Assembly: GCF_035510375.1 (NCBI RefSeq)
Contig: NZ_DATKHG010000032.1
Source of the DNA: Paenibacillus_I sp035510375
Lineage (GTDB): Bacteria; Bacillota; Bacilli; Paenibacillales; Paenibacillaceae
Direction: 5' to 3' (one strand)
Length of the DNA stretch: 64,000 bases
Under the pieces are notes generated by a model. That model had not been told where the DNA came from. It did no database searches and saw only the letters and a list, made by a program, of their open reading frames with translations. Position numbers and translations under genes: made by a program. Each line of letters starts with the position of its first letter. Positions within the stretch are counted from its first letter, which is position 1. Shown in pieces: positions 23,035-30,903 of this stretch.

Positions 23035-23944
23035 TCGCGCCCTCCTCCTTGCGGTTGACCTTCGCTTCGGTCGGCATCCGGACAGCCGATTCGAGAATCG
23101 GCACACGCCCGGCGATTTCGCGCGCTTTCCCGGGATCCTTGTCCTGAGGCAGCAGAAAAATGCCCAGCCGCCCGTCCCGCATGTCCAGCTTGGCAAGCGG
23201 CACAAGCGCCGGTTCGCCGTCGTCCCGATAAACGCCGAGCAAGGTGGACAGATCGAATAAAATCGCCTGCCGCTGGCCGAGATTGCCGAGCGTCGCTTTG
23301 CCGTTCGGGTTGAACGGGGACAAAATCAGGCCGAGTCCGCGCTCCGCGATCGTCTGCCGGTTGGCTGTCAAACCGACGTTCATCATATAAATGTCGCCGA
23401 CGTACAAGTCCGGTCCTTCCTGACGAATCGGAGCGTTCTCCACCTTGGCGATATGGGACACCGATTTGCCGGATTTCAGCAGCCTGACCGCCAGCAGCCC
23501 GAGCAAGCCGGCCGCGGCTCCCCAATACCACGCCAGCAGAACCGAACCCAGGCTGGCCAGAAAGGCGGTCATAATAACCAGGTAATTGCGCCCTTCGAAC
23601 ACCATGGCGATGCCCTCTATGTAAGTGGCGCCCCGGGGAACAAGCTCCAGCTCGTCGATTTTGGCCAGCGTTTCCCGCTCCATTTTACGCACGTCGCGGA
23701 ACTGCTGGGCTGCAAGGGTAAGAAACGTAATGGCGGTATAGTCCTTGTTGAATAACGCCGGAACGGCGATCGCGCCGAGCGCTGCGGCGATTACGCCGAG
23801 CGAGATATGGATGATCCGGCCGTGCGGATAGGTCGGATACTGGCGGTAGTCGGTTCTAAGCATCAGCAGCCGGGCCGCGGTGCCGAATACGACGCCGATC
23901 AGAATGCCGACCGTAAGCTTGTGTGCGGCAAGGTATGCGGTCAA
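23027..23944 (-). CDS. YIEGIA-family membrane protein
   Basis: The 305-residue protein contains the motif ATYIEGIAMVFEGR that names the family, near residue 123. Predicted helices include TVGILIGVVFGTAARLL at the start, HISLGVIAAALGAIAVP, and a pair near 145-175; the C-terminal half is soluble. The chosen start is TTG at 23944, overlapping the stop codon of the yphA-like gene (TTGA) and about 10 nt after GGGGG. An upstream frame extension overlaps that gene and is rejected. The role is unknown; the family occurs in sporeformers. Confidence 0.75.
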   Translation of the reverse strand: MTAYLAAHKLTVGILIGVVFGTAARLLMLRTDYRQYPTYPHGRIIHISLGVIAAALGAIAVPALFNKDYTAITFLTLAAQQFRDVRKMERETLAKIDELELVPRGATYIEGIAMVFEGRNYLVIMTAFLASLGSVLLAWYWGAAAGLLGLLAVRLLKSGKSVSHIAKVENAPIRQEGPDLYVGDIYMMNVGLTANRQTIAERGLGLILSPFNPNGKATLGNLGQRQAILFDLSTLLGVYRDDGEPALVPLAKLDMRDGRLGIFLLPQDKDPGKAREIAGRVPILESAVRMPTEAKVNRKEEGANG

Positions 23945-24558
23945 CGTTCGCGTTCCCCCTTCAACCGGCTTGTTTCGAGCCGGCCGGCGAAAGGCCGCCT
24001 GCAAAGCGGAACCGAGCGGACGAGCGCGGCGGATAACCACGACACGAAGCGTACCGTCAACCAGGTTAACGCCAGCGAATCCGCCCATGCCCAAACCGCC
24101 GCTTCTCCGGTGACGGGCCATGCTCCGGCCAGGGAGGAAACCGCCGCAACCACGAATTGTTCGCGGACGCCGGCGGTCATGAGGGCGCATAACGCCCCGA
24201 CCAAAAGCGGCGCGTCAAGCTGCGCATCCCAGAGCACAAAAACCGGATCGACCGCATACAGCTCGCGAGCCCACAGCCATACAGCGCAACCGAGCATCGC
24301 CGAGAACAATACATACGCGCGCCTGGATGCCGGCTTGACGGCCGACCAAGCGGCCGCGCCCCAAGCAGCCGTCCACAGCAACGGATAGATGGCGGCCGCC
24401 CCTCCCACTCCGGAAACGGCGGTCAGGACGGTCAAACCCGTCAAAAAGACAAACGCCGAGACGGGCGAAAAATCGCCGGCCAGCTGCCGCCCCCACCCCG
24501 TAAGCAGAAGAATCGCCGCGCATATCCCAACCAAACAAGCTATATAACCGGCATTCAC
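23941..24558 (-). CDS. YphA-like integral membrane protein
   Basis: The 205-residue protein is almost entirely hydrophobic with about six helices and ends in a basic cytoplasmic tail (CRRPFAGRLETSRLKGERER). B. subtilis yphA, a membrane protein of similar size, lies at the same place between der/seaA and rpsA, so synteny supports the name. No motif or function is recognised. It overlaps the YIEGIA gene by 4 nt. Confidence 0.7.
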   Translation of the reverse strand: MNAGYIACLVGICAAILLLTGWGRQLAGDFSPVSAFVFLTGLTVLTAVSGVGGAAAIYPLLWTAAWGAAAWSAVKPASRRAYVLFSAMLGCAVWLWARELYAVDPVFVLWDAQLDAPLLVGALCALMTAGVREQFVVAAVSSLAGAWPVTGEAAVWAWADSLALTWLTVRFVSWLSAALVRSVPLCRRPFAGRLETSRLKGERER

Positions 24559-24661
24559 GCGCCACCCCTCCTCTTTGCCCTATTATGCGCCGGCATGGCA
24601 AAGAGTAATCCTCACCCGCTCCGCGCACGGAATCATGGGCGGGGGAAGCGCGAAAACAGAT

Positions 24662-24695
24662 GAAGCCGAGGGCCCACAGTGGGACCCCCGGCCTC
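24662..24695 (-). terminator. Probable terminator after the S1-domain gene
   Basis: On the minus strand GAGGCCGGGGGTCCCAC pairs with GTGGGCCCTCGGCTTC with minor mismatches, followed by a moderately U-rich ATCTGTTTTC. It starts 15 nt after the gene. Confidence 0.5.
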
Positions 24696-24710
24696 AAGAT
24701 CGCTGCGCGA

Positions 24711-25991
24711 TCACTTGAATTTGCTCAATTTGTCGCCGAACTTCTCGCCGAGCGTGAAGCTCATGCTTTCCTTGTTCAGGCTTACGTTCGGATTGTTGAT
24801 GTCCTCGCGGGGCGCTCGGGAACGCTCGCCGCGCTCCGGTCTCGGCGCCTGCTCCGGCGCTTCCTCCGTTTCTTTAATGCTGAGGCTGATGCGCTTCTCG
24901 CTGGGAATGAAGTCCAACACCTTCGCCTTCACTTCCTGGCCTTCCTTCAGCACCTCATGCGGCGTTGCGATATGCCGGTGGGCGATTTGCGAAATATGCA
25001 CGAGACCCTCTACGCCCGGCGCCACCTCAACGAAAGCGCCGAAGCTGACCAGACGTCGAACCGTACCGGTCACGATGTCGCCCGTCTTGAACTTGTCGGA
25101 CGCCAGCTCCCAAGGTCCCGGCTGCGCCGCTTTCATGCTCAAGCTGATCTTGCCCGCGGCCGGATCAACCTTCAGCACCTTCACCCGCACCTTCTGGCCC
25201 TCGGATACGATATCCTTCGGATGCGCCACATGCTCCCAAGCCAGCTCGGAAACGTGAACCAGGCCGTCGATGCCGCCGATGTCGACAAATGCGCCGAACG
25301 GCGTAAGGCGCTGCACGACGCCTTCGATTTCCTGGCCGACTTGCAGAGAGGACATGATGCGCTGCTTGTTGGCCTCGAATTCTTCCTCCAGCACTTCTTT
25401 GGCGGACAGGATCACCTTGTTGTTCTCGCGGTCCAATTCCTTCACCTTCACGCGAATCGTGCGGCCTTTGTAATGGCTGAAGTCCTCCACGAAATGGCGT
25501 TCCACCATCGATGCGGGAATGAATCCGCGCACGCCCACATCGGCCACCAGGCCGCCCTTGACGACATCCGCAACCGTAACCTCGAGGATTTCGCCTTTGT
25601 CGAAAGATTCCTGCAGGCTTTCCCACGCATTCTCTCCGTCGATCAAACGCTTGGACAGAACGAGCTTTTCTTTGTCGTCATCGATGCTGACGACCTTCAA
25701 CTCAACCTCTTGGCCGATTTGAACGGCGTCCGCCGCGTTGTCGAGATGAACGGCGGAAAGCTCCCGAAGCGGAATGACGCCGTCATATTTATATCCAAGG
25801 CTTACGGTTGCCTGGTTATCCTCAATCTTTACGATCGTCCCTTTGACCGTATCGCCTTTCTTGATCGACACCAGATTGTCCATCGTTTGTTCGGAGACAC
25901 TTTCGGCCGCCGCGGATTCGCTTGCGCTCTCTCCGGCGGATTCCGTTGCTTGAACGGCTTCGTTTTCCTGTACTTTGGTTTCTTCTGACAT
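24711..25991 (-). CDS. rpsA: S1-domain RNA-binding protein (ribosomal protein S1 homologue, YpfD)
   Basis: The 426-residue protein has four tandem S1 RNA-binding domains, seen as repeats of GDTVKGTI, GEILEVTVADVVKGGLV, EGVVQRLTPFGAFVDIGG and GTVRRLVSFGAFVEVAPG. An acidic, low-complexity N-terminus (about 35 residues) and a charged C-terminal region flank them. It corresponds to B. subtilis YpfD, which is S1-like but not an essential ribosomal protein. GAGGAGG precedes the ATG. cmk and plsC lie upstream, a common arrangement. Confidence 0.93.
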   Translation of the reverse strand: MSEETKVQENEAVQATESAGESASESAAAESVSEQTMDNLVSIKKGDTVKGTIVKIEDNQATVSLGYKYDGVIPLRELSAVHLDNAADAVQIGQEVELKVVSIDDDKEKLVLSKRLIDGENAWESLQESFDKGEILEVTVADVVKGGLVADVGVRGFIPASMVERHFVEDFSHYKGRTIRVKVKELDRENNKVILSAKEVLEEEFEANKQRIMSSLQVGQEIEGVVQRLTPFGAFVDIGGIDGLVHVSELAWEHVAHPKDIVSEGQKVRVKVLKVDPAAGKISLSMKAAQPGPWELASDKFKTGDIVTGTVRRLVSFGAFVEVAPGVEGLVHISQIAHRHIATPHEVLKEGQEVKAKVLDFIPSEKRISLSIKETEEAPEQAPRPERGERSRAPREDINNPNVSLNKESMSFTLGEKFGDKLSKFK

Positions 25992-26093
25992 TGAACTTAC
26001 CTCCTCGATTCATACGCCAACTTAATCAACTTTATTTAAACCTGACGAAGCTGAATGAAACACACCTCGCAGGATTTAAAAAGAAAAGATGGA

Positions 26094-26690
26094 TCATACC
26101 GGTAGCCGCGGCTTGCCCGCCGCCAGTTCGTAAATGCGTTTCATAATCAGGTCGGTCGCCCTCCCGACCGGATCGGTTCCGTCGCCATCCCGAAATGCGG
26201 ATAAATCGACGGGCTTGCCGTATCGGATGACCGTTCTCCGGAACAGCCGGTAGCGTCCGACGATCGCGACCGGAATGACGACCGCTCCGCTGCGCAGCGC
26301 CAGCATGGCCGCGCCTTTTTTGCCCATGCCGCCCTCGCTTGACGCACTACGGGTTCCTTCGGGAAAAATGCCCATTACGTGGCCGTCTTTAAGCAAGTGA
26401 AGGGACAGCTTGATCGATTCCTTGCTGACGCCGCCCCGCTTGACCGGGAAAGCGCCGAGCTCGCGAAGGAAAGCGCCGAACGGCTTGAAAGCGAACAGCT
26501 CGGCTTTCGCCATGTAATGGACTTTGCGTCCCACCCTGATGCCGACGGTCGGCGGATCAAGCAGGCTGATATGGTTCGAGCAAAGCAGCACGGGACCCGA
26601 GACTGGAATATTGTCCAGCCCTTCGGCCTTCAGCCTGAAAAGCAGCGTATAGATAACGTTAAGGAGAAACCGGCAGACGCGGTATAACAT
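26094..26690 (-). CDS. plsC: 1-acyl-sn-glycerol-3-phosphate acyltransferase (PlsC family)
   Basis: PlsC acylates lysophosphatidate to phosphatidate at the membrane. The 198-residue protein has the acyltransferase motifs NHISLLDPP near 39 (catalytic HX4D), GAFPVKRGG near 80, and FPEGTRSA near 109, with a hydrophobic N-terminal anchor. The ATG follows the cmk stop codon closely, with GGAGG 11 nt before it. Confidence 0.9.
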   Translation of the reverse strand: MLYRVCRFLLNVIYTLLFRLKAEGLDNIPVSGPVLLCSNHISLLDPPTVGIRVGRKVHYMAKAELFAFKPFGAFLRELGAFPVKRGGVSKESIKLSLHLLKDGHVMGIFPEGTRSASSEGGMGKKGAAMLALRSGAVVIPVAIVGRYRLFRRTVIRYGKPVDLSAFRDGDGTDPVGRATDLIMKRIYELAAGKPRLPV

Positions 26691-26693
26691 AAT

Positions 26694-27398
26694 TTACTTC
26701 GCCTCCCCCAATTTGGTTCGGCCGAAGTGCGCAATCCTGTCCACGACCTCGTCGATCGACAGCCGCGTGCTGTCGAGCAGAACGGCGTCATCCGCGCGGA
26801 CGAGCGGCGAGATTTCGCGCTGCTCATCCGTCCGGTCGCGTTCCGCGATCTCGCGTTCCAGCGTCGCCAGCGGTATGCCCTGGGCTTCTCCGATTTCTTT
26901 GTAGCGGCGGAGCGCGCGCTCTTCGACGGAGGCGGTGAGAAACACCTTAAGCTCGGCATCCGGCAGCACATGCGAACCGATGTCGCGGCCGTCCATGACG
27001 ACGCCTTTGGCGGCGGCGAGTTCACGCTGCATCTCGACGAGCCGAAGCCTGACGGCTTCCACCGCGGCGACCGCCGAAACCGATTGCGTGACGTTCCGCG
27101 AACGGATCGCCTCCGTTACGTCCTCGCCGTTCAGATAAACCCGCTGAACGGGATCGCCCGGCTCCAGCCGGATATCGAGCTCCGCGGCCAGCTTCCCGAG
27201 CCGGCAGGCATCGCCCGCATCAATCCCATGCCTGAGAGCCGCAAGGGTCACCGCCCGGTACATGGCCCCGGTATCGATATACAGATAGCCGAAACGGCGG
27301 GCGACCTTGCGCGCCACCGTACTCTTCCCCGCTCCGGCGGGGCCGTCGATCGCAATATTGATGCTTTTCGCCCGATCGTGCTGCTCCATCGTCGACAA
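26694..27398 (-). CDS. cmk: Cytidylate kinase
   Basis: Cmk phosphorylates CMP and dCMP. The 234-residue protein has the P-loop IDGPAGAGKST near 18, YIDTGAMYRAVT near 41, and GRDIGSHVLPDA near 112, diagnostic of the family. TTG at 27398, 9 nt after GGAGG, was chosen as start; the ATG at 27389 is too far (17 nt) from the ribosome-binding site. A sigma-A promoter overlaps the end of the gene upstream. Confidence 0.95.
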   Translation of the reverse strand: MSTMEQHDRAKSINIAIDGPAGAGKSTVARKVARRFGYLYIDTGAMYRAVTLAALRHGIDAGDACRLGKLAAELDIRLEPGDPVQRVYLNGEDVTEAIRSRNVTQSVSAVAAVEAVRLRLVEMQRELAAAKGVVMDGRDIGSHVLPDAELKVFLTASVEERALRRYKEIGEAQGIPLATLEREIAERDRTDEQREISPLVRADDAVLLDSTRLSIDEVVDRIAHFGRTKLGEAK

Positions 27399-27462
27399 CG
27401 AATAATCCCTCCAGCTATCGGGTCGCGGCGCGGATCGATCAACCGCAATCATCAACCCTCAA

Positions 27463-27484
27463 GAAAAAAGCAGGCACGGCCTGC
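27463..27484 (-). terminator. Intrinsic terminator before cmk
   Basis: GCAGGC and GCCTGC pair around a CGT loop, followed by six U on the minus strand. It ends the small gene at 27496. Because the cmk promoter begins just upstream, the same hairpin would lie at the 5' end of the cmk transcript. Confidence 0.7.
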
Positions 27485-27494
27485 GAACGTGAAA

Positions 27495-27523
27495 ATTATA
27501 CCACAAGCCTGGGGCGGATGCAA
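27495..27523 (-). promoter_or_regulatory. Sigma-A promoter of cmk-plsC
   Basis: TTGCAT (27518-27523), 17 nt, TATAAT (27495-27500) on the minus strand, inside the end of the small gene at 27496-27738. Confidence 0.6.
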
Positions 27524-27738
27524 AAACCGTCAGCGGAAACGGGACGCCCTTCCAGCCGCTCCGTTTCCGACAAAATTCGTCTGACACCGTCGAAACGAAG
27601 CGCCGCTTGCGCCACAAACAGGGCCGCCAGCAGCGCCGCGATACAAAGGCATATTTTGGTGCAAACGGCGTCCGCCCGCGCGAGCCGGGCCTTGTTCCGT
27701 CCCCTTTCATTCTCTTGCATGGGCTCATTCGCCTTCAT
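27496..27738 (-). CDS. Small single-pass membrane protein, function unknown
   Basis: The 80-residue protein has a basic, polar N-terminus (QENERGRNKARLARAD), one membrane helix (ICLCIAALLAALFVAQAAL) near 29-47, and a short outside tail with ETERLEGRPVSADGF. It lies at the position of ypfB between cmk and ypfA in B. subtilis, but the proteins are too small to align by eye. A second ATG six codons in (27720) is an alternative start. Confidence 0.55.
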   Translation of the reverse strand: MKANEPMQENERGRNKARLARADAVCTKICLCIAALLAALFVAQAALRFDGVRRILSETERLEGRPVSADGFCIRPRLVV

Positions 27739-27830
27739 TGCCGATTCCCACCCCAGGCCGTTTTCCGGCTAATATTTCCATGGTCCGGCGGTCTTATGCG
27801 CCATAGTCCGAATGAACCAATTGCCGTACA

Positions 27831-28484
27831 TCATCTTTTTCTGAATTCCAGCTGCCGCTCGAAGCAGTAACGGATAATTTTCTGGCGCTCGCCGTCGGTA
27901 ATCTCGTTAAACTTGGTCATCACCTGATTGCGTCCCGTTTCGAGCGGTTTCACGCGCACGACCTCGATTTTGAAGCTGGCGTGCTCGACGGAGCCGTTCT
28001 TGTAGGGCAGCAGCAGCCAGCAATCGAGGATATCCGCCGTCTTCAGCTGCCACTTTCCTTCGGAAATAAACGAGATGCCGCCCCCGCCGACGTCATCGGT
28101 CAGGGCCAGGAAGCGGACATGCTCGGACAGTTTCACCGAAATTTCCAGCTCGGCCGCCACGCGCAAAAAGCTTCGGCGCTGGACCTTGGTGATCGATTCC
28201 GGATCCGGCTTCTCCACGGCGACCAGCCGGACGACCTCTTCCTTGAAGCCGAGCACGTGCGTGCTGAAGTAGTTTTTCACGCCGCCCTCGGTAATAAAGT
28301 AAGCCGACAGCTCCTCGCCGAGAAACAATCTTTTGAGACGGCCGGTTTTGTCATCGATCGGGATCTCGATCATCATCCGGTCGTCGTCCATATCCGCGAT
28401 GCGGGACTTGTATTCGATTTTGGCTTCTTCCTCGTCCGACGAAGCCACTTGCAGAAACAACGTCTGGTTCACTTTCGGCAGCAA
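27831..28484 (-). CDS. ypfA: PilZ-domain c-di-GMP receptor, YpfA/MotI-like
   Basis: The 217-residue protein has an N-terminal YcgR-N-like beta domain and a C-terminal PilZ domain: QRRSFLRV near 104 (RxxxR c-di-GMP motif) and DDVGGGGISF near 128 in place of DxSxxG. B. subtilis YpfA (MotI/DgrA) binds c-di-GMP and slows the flagellar motor. TTG at 28484, 7 nt after GGAGG, is the preferred start; an ATG eight codons upstream overlaps the ribosome-binding site. cheR in this window suggests a motile host. Confidence 0.88.
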   Translation of the reverse strand: MLPKVNQTLFLQVASSDEEEAKIEYKSRIADMDDDRMMIEIPIDDKTGRLKRLFLGEELSAYFITEGGVKNYFSTHVLGFKEEVVRLVAVEKPDPESITKVQRRSFLRVAAELEISVKLSEHVRFLALTDDVGGGGISFISEGKWQLKTADILDCWLLLPYKNGSVEHASFKIEVVRVKPLETGRNQVMTKFNEITDGERQKIIRYCFERQLEFRKR

Positions 28485-28541
28485 TTCGGCTCCTCCCCCC
28501 GTATGCATCGATTATAGCACGGGAGTCGGGATTTGAACCAC

Positions 28542-29870
28542 TCAGATCCGTTCTATTTTTTCCTCGATTCCGGTATCCGCATTGACGAAAATCCGGTAAT
28601 CGCCGCCGTTGATGCTGCCCCTGAACTCGTAACAGAGCACTTCCTCGCGAAGCTCGTTCTCGATCAGCGAGAGCCTCATTCCCGTCGTCCGGAAGGAAGG
28701 ATTCAGCAGCTTGCGCGCCTCCTTTTCGGAAATTCGCGGCTTGGGCAGCTTGCGATCATGCCGCTCATAGACGAAATCCGCGGCCTGCAGGCCGACGACC
28801 TGTCCGTTGTCCAGCGCCACCTTCACCGTAAGCTTCTCGGGATAAACGACGACTCCGCCATGGACCGATGCATACGTAATGTTGAGCGAATTGTCGGCGT
28901 CGTCGTAGCTGATCGCCTCCATATCCGGGTAACCCCGGCTTGCCAAGAAACGCCGCGCCTCTTCCTCCGCTTCTCTCGCCGATACGTTCCGGGATTTGCC
29001 CGTATCGCGCGGGTCCATAAACCAGATCAGCTTGCCGCCCTGCTTCGTAAAGTCCATCTGGATGTTCCGGCCGTTGCCGGCCGCAACCGTTGCGGAATAC
29101 GATTCGTATTCCGTCCCTTTCGCGTTCTCGGTCACCTTTACCGCGCCCGAATCGCGAAGGCCCAGGAATTTCGCCGTTTTGCGCGCAATTTCCTGCGGTT
29201 CCAGCTTGTCGCCGGTCAGCATCCGAGGCGTGCGCTTCTCGTACAGGGCCGAAACGGAAGGCCCCCAATCGAGTTCGGGATACTCGCTCACCTTTTTTTC
29301 CATCGTCTTGAAGCCGTCGATAATGGTGTTGTCGCTCGGTGTCCGCTCGGAAGCGAGCGCGAGCTCCACATCCATCCAGCGCAGGTTGTCTTGCAGCACC
29401 TTCGCCTGCATTTTCCGCAGGTCGGCCGATATCTCCTGCGAATTTTTATAGAGCGTCTTCAGCGTGGCATACTCCTTGTCCGTGAGCGGCTGCTTCGTCA
29501 GATCGCGGACCGATGTCCGATAGGAGAAATTGGCGATTTTCGACAAAAACTCCTCCGTGGTGCTGAAAGGCAGCAGCGTCAGCGGCAGCTGATTGATCTC
29601 GTTCTGCGCTTCGCTCGTAATGCGCCAAACGTTGACCAAGCCCTTCCGGTGATAAGACTGTGACGTCGAATTGACCGCCAGCGTGTTGCCGAGCTGCTCG
29701 TTCAACTTGTCCATGTGGTAGCTCAAATCATGAAAAGCCCGCTGGTACTGGTTTTCCGCCTTCAGCAAAACACTGTTCTTCTCCTGGTGCTCCTGATATC
29801 CCCAATAGACCGAGCCGATCAGGAACAAAGACACGATGGGAAACAGCATGGCGCTTAATCTCGCATACAT
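28542..29870 (-). CDS. ypeB: Spore germination protein YpeB
   Basis: YpeB stabilises the cortex-lytic enzyme SleB in dormant spores. The 442-residue protein has an N-terminal membrane anchor (LFPIVSLFLIGSVYWGY), a helical domain and three C-terminal PepSY-like repeats (for example EEARRFLASRGYPDME and EKEARKLLNPSF). The start at 29870 is 10 nt after AAGGAG. SleB, normally encoded just upstream, is absent here; a small zinc-ribbon gene stands there. A sigma-G-like promoter precedes it. Confidence 0.93.
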   Translation of the reverse strand: MYARLSAMLFPIVSLFLIGSVYWGYQEHQEKNSVLLKAENQYQRAFHDLSYHMDKLNEQLGNTLAVNSTSQSYHRKGLVNVWRITSEAQNEINQLPLTLLPFSTTEEFLSKIANFSYRTSVRDLTKQPLTDKEYATLKTLYKNSQEISADLRKMQAKVLQDNLRWMDVELALASERTPSDNTIIDGFKTMEKKVSEYPELDWGPSVSALYEKRTPRMLTGDKLEPQEIARKTAKFLGLRDSGAVKVTENAKGTEYESYSATVAAGNGRNIQMDFTKQGGKLIWFMDPRDTGKSRNVSAREAEEEARRFLASRGYPDMEAISYDDADNSLNITYASVHGGVVVYPEKLTVKVALDNGQVVGLQAADFVYERHDRKLPKPRISEKEARKLLNPSFRTTGMRLSLIENELREEVLCYEFRGSINGGDYRIFVNADTGIEEKIERI

Positions 29871-29876
29871 ATGGCA

Positions 29877-29931
29877 AAAGCTCCTTTCGTTCACAAACCT
29901 GGTGTTAGTGTGGTTTGCCGAAAGGAGCTTT
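29877..29931 (-). repeat. 13-bp inverted repeat covering the ypeB ribosome-binding site
   Basis: AAAGCTCCTTTCG (29877-29889) is an exact inverse of CGAAAGGAGCTTT (29919-29931), and an inner pair CAAACC (29894-29899) / GGTTTG (29912-29917) extends the stem. The downstream arm contains the AAGGAG of ypeB. Transcripts started upstream would fold and hide the site; those from the sigma-G promoter at 29906-29936 would lack the upstream arm. The hairpin could also act as a terminator. Confidence 0.8.
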
Positions 29932-29936
29932 ATGCA
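29906..29936 (-). promoter_or_regulatory. Sigma-G-like promoter of ypeB
   Basis: TGCATA (29931-29936), 18 nt, CACACTA (29906-29912) on the minus strand, one base from the sigma-G -10 CATACTA. The same -35 sequence and spacer occur before spoVAA. B. subtilis sleB-ypeB is sigma-G dependent. Confidence 0.55.
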
Positions 29937-29946
29937 TGGGCGCCGT

Positions 29947-30105
29947 TCAAGACGGCTGTTCTTCGATTTCGAAATCTTCGCGATTGTCGCAAAGGCACAT
30001 CTTGAAGCCCGTATCGATCTTGTCCTTCTCTTTTTTCCCGCGCAGGACAAACCGCTCGCCGCATATATTGCATCGAATTTTGACCTTGACTCTTGCTGGT
30101 TCCAT
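29947..30105 (-). CDS. Small zinc-ribbon-like protein, function unknown
   Basis: A 52-residue frame starts 6 nt after GGGAGG. The protein starts MEPARVKVKIRCNICGERF and has a second cysteine pair in MCLCDN near 36-41, so CxxC...CxC could bind zinc; the tail is acidic (REDFEIEEQPS). It occupies the place where sleB would stand before ypeB. The family is not recognised. Confidence 0.7.
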   Translation of the reverse strand: MEPARVKVKIRCNICGERFVLRGKKEKDKIDTGFKMCLCDNREDFEIEEQPS

Positions 30106-30173
30106 CGCGTTCCTCCCGCCAGGCTTGGTATCGCGGCGTGTGCCGTTTCTCCTAGCCAGTATATACGGAAACG

Positions 30174-30866
30174 CTACAATTTAACCTGCTCTTCCCGCGT
30201 CATCAGACGGAACGGCGAACGGGCATTGGCCCGTTTGATTTTCAGCGCGCCGCGCACCCACAAATACGCCATTAGCGGTACGATGAGCCACATCCAGTTC
30301 GACTTGACGGTCAGCATGATGTAATCGTAAAGTCCGTGCCAGAAAAAAGGCAGGAGCAGCGACAAGGTCAAATAATAAAGCGAGCGGTTCGCGGTAAACT
30401 TCGCTTTGCCGATGTAGTAGCCCATGATGACGCCGAACAGGGCATGTCCGGAAACCGGCAGCAGCGCGCGGACGAGCAGCGTGCCGAACGTGGCGGGCTG
30501 CAGGATGGCGTACAGTACGTTCTCAAGCGTCGCAAAGCCGAGCGCCGCGGCCGCCGCATAGACGATGCCGTCGTAAGGCTCGTCGAACTCGGTGTGATTG
30601 TAAATCATATGATATACCAGGAACCATTTGATCAGCTCCTCCACGCCTGACGAAACGATGAAGCTGAACACAAAAGGACTCTCGCCGAGCCAGAGCGTGA
30701 GCCCCCGCTGCAGAACGGCAATCGGAAACACGATCAGCATGCCGAGCACAAAAAGGCGGATCACCATATGGATCGGCTCGGCGTCATAACGGTCCTTCAA
30801 ATATAAATACGTCAGCAGCGAAACGCCGGGCGCGACGGCTGCGGTCAGAATAGAAAACAACAGCAT
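30174..30866 (-). CDS. prsW: Intramembrane protease PrsW
   Basis: PrsW performs site-1 cleavage of the anti-sigma factor RsiW in B. subtilis. The 230-residue polytopic protein has the family residues SGVEELIKW near 75, ATLENVLY near 110, SGHALFG near 138 and FWHGLYDY near 175. The start MLLFSIL at 30866 is 10 nt after GAGGAGG; an upstream extension overlaps gudB and is rejected. Its place next to gudB is as in B. subtilis. Confidence 0.92.
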   Translation of the reverse strand: MLLFSILTAAVAPGVSLLTYLYLKDRYDAEPIHMVIRLFVLGMLIVFPIAVLQRGLTLWLGESPFVFSFIVSSGVEELIKWFLVYHMIYNHTEFDEPYDGIVYAAAAALGFATLENVLYAILQPATFGTLLVRALLPVSGHALFGVIMGYYIGKAKFTANRSLYYLTLSLLLPFFWHGLYDYIMLTVKSNWMWLIVPLMAYLWVRGALKIKRANARSPFRLMTREEQVKL

Positions 30867-30903
30867 GACGGCCGAACCTCCTCTCCCCTTCGTCTGCGGC
30901 CTC

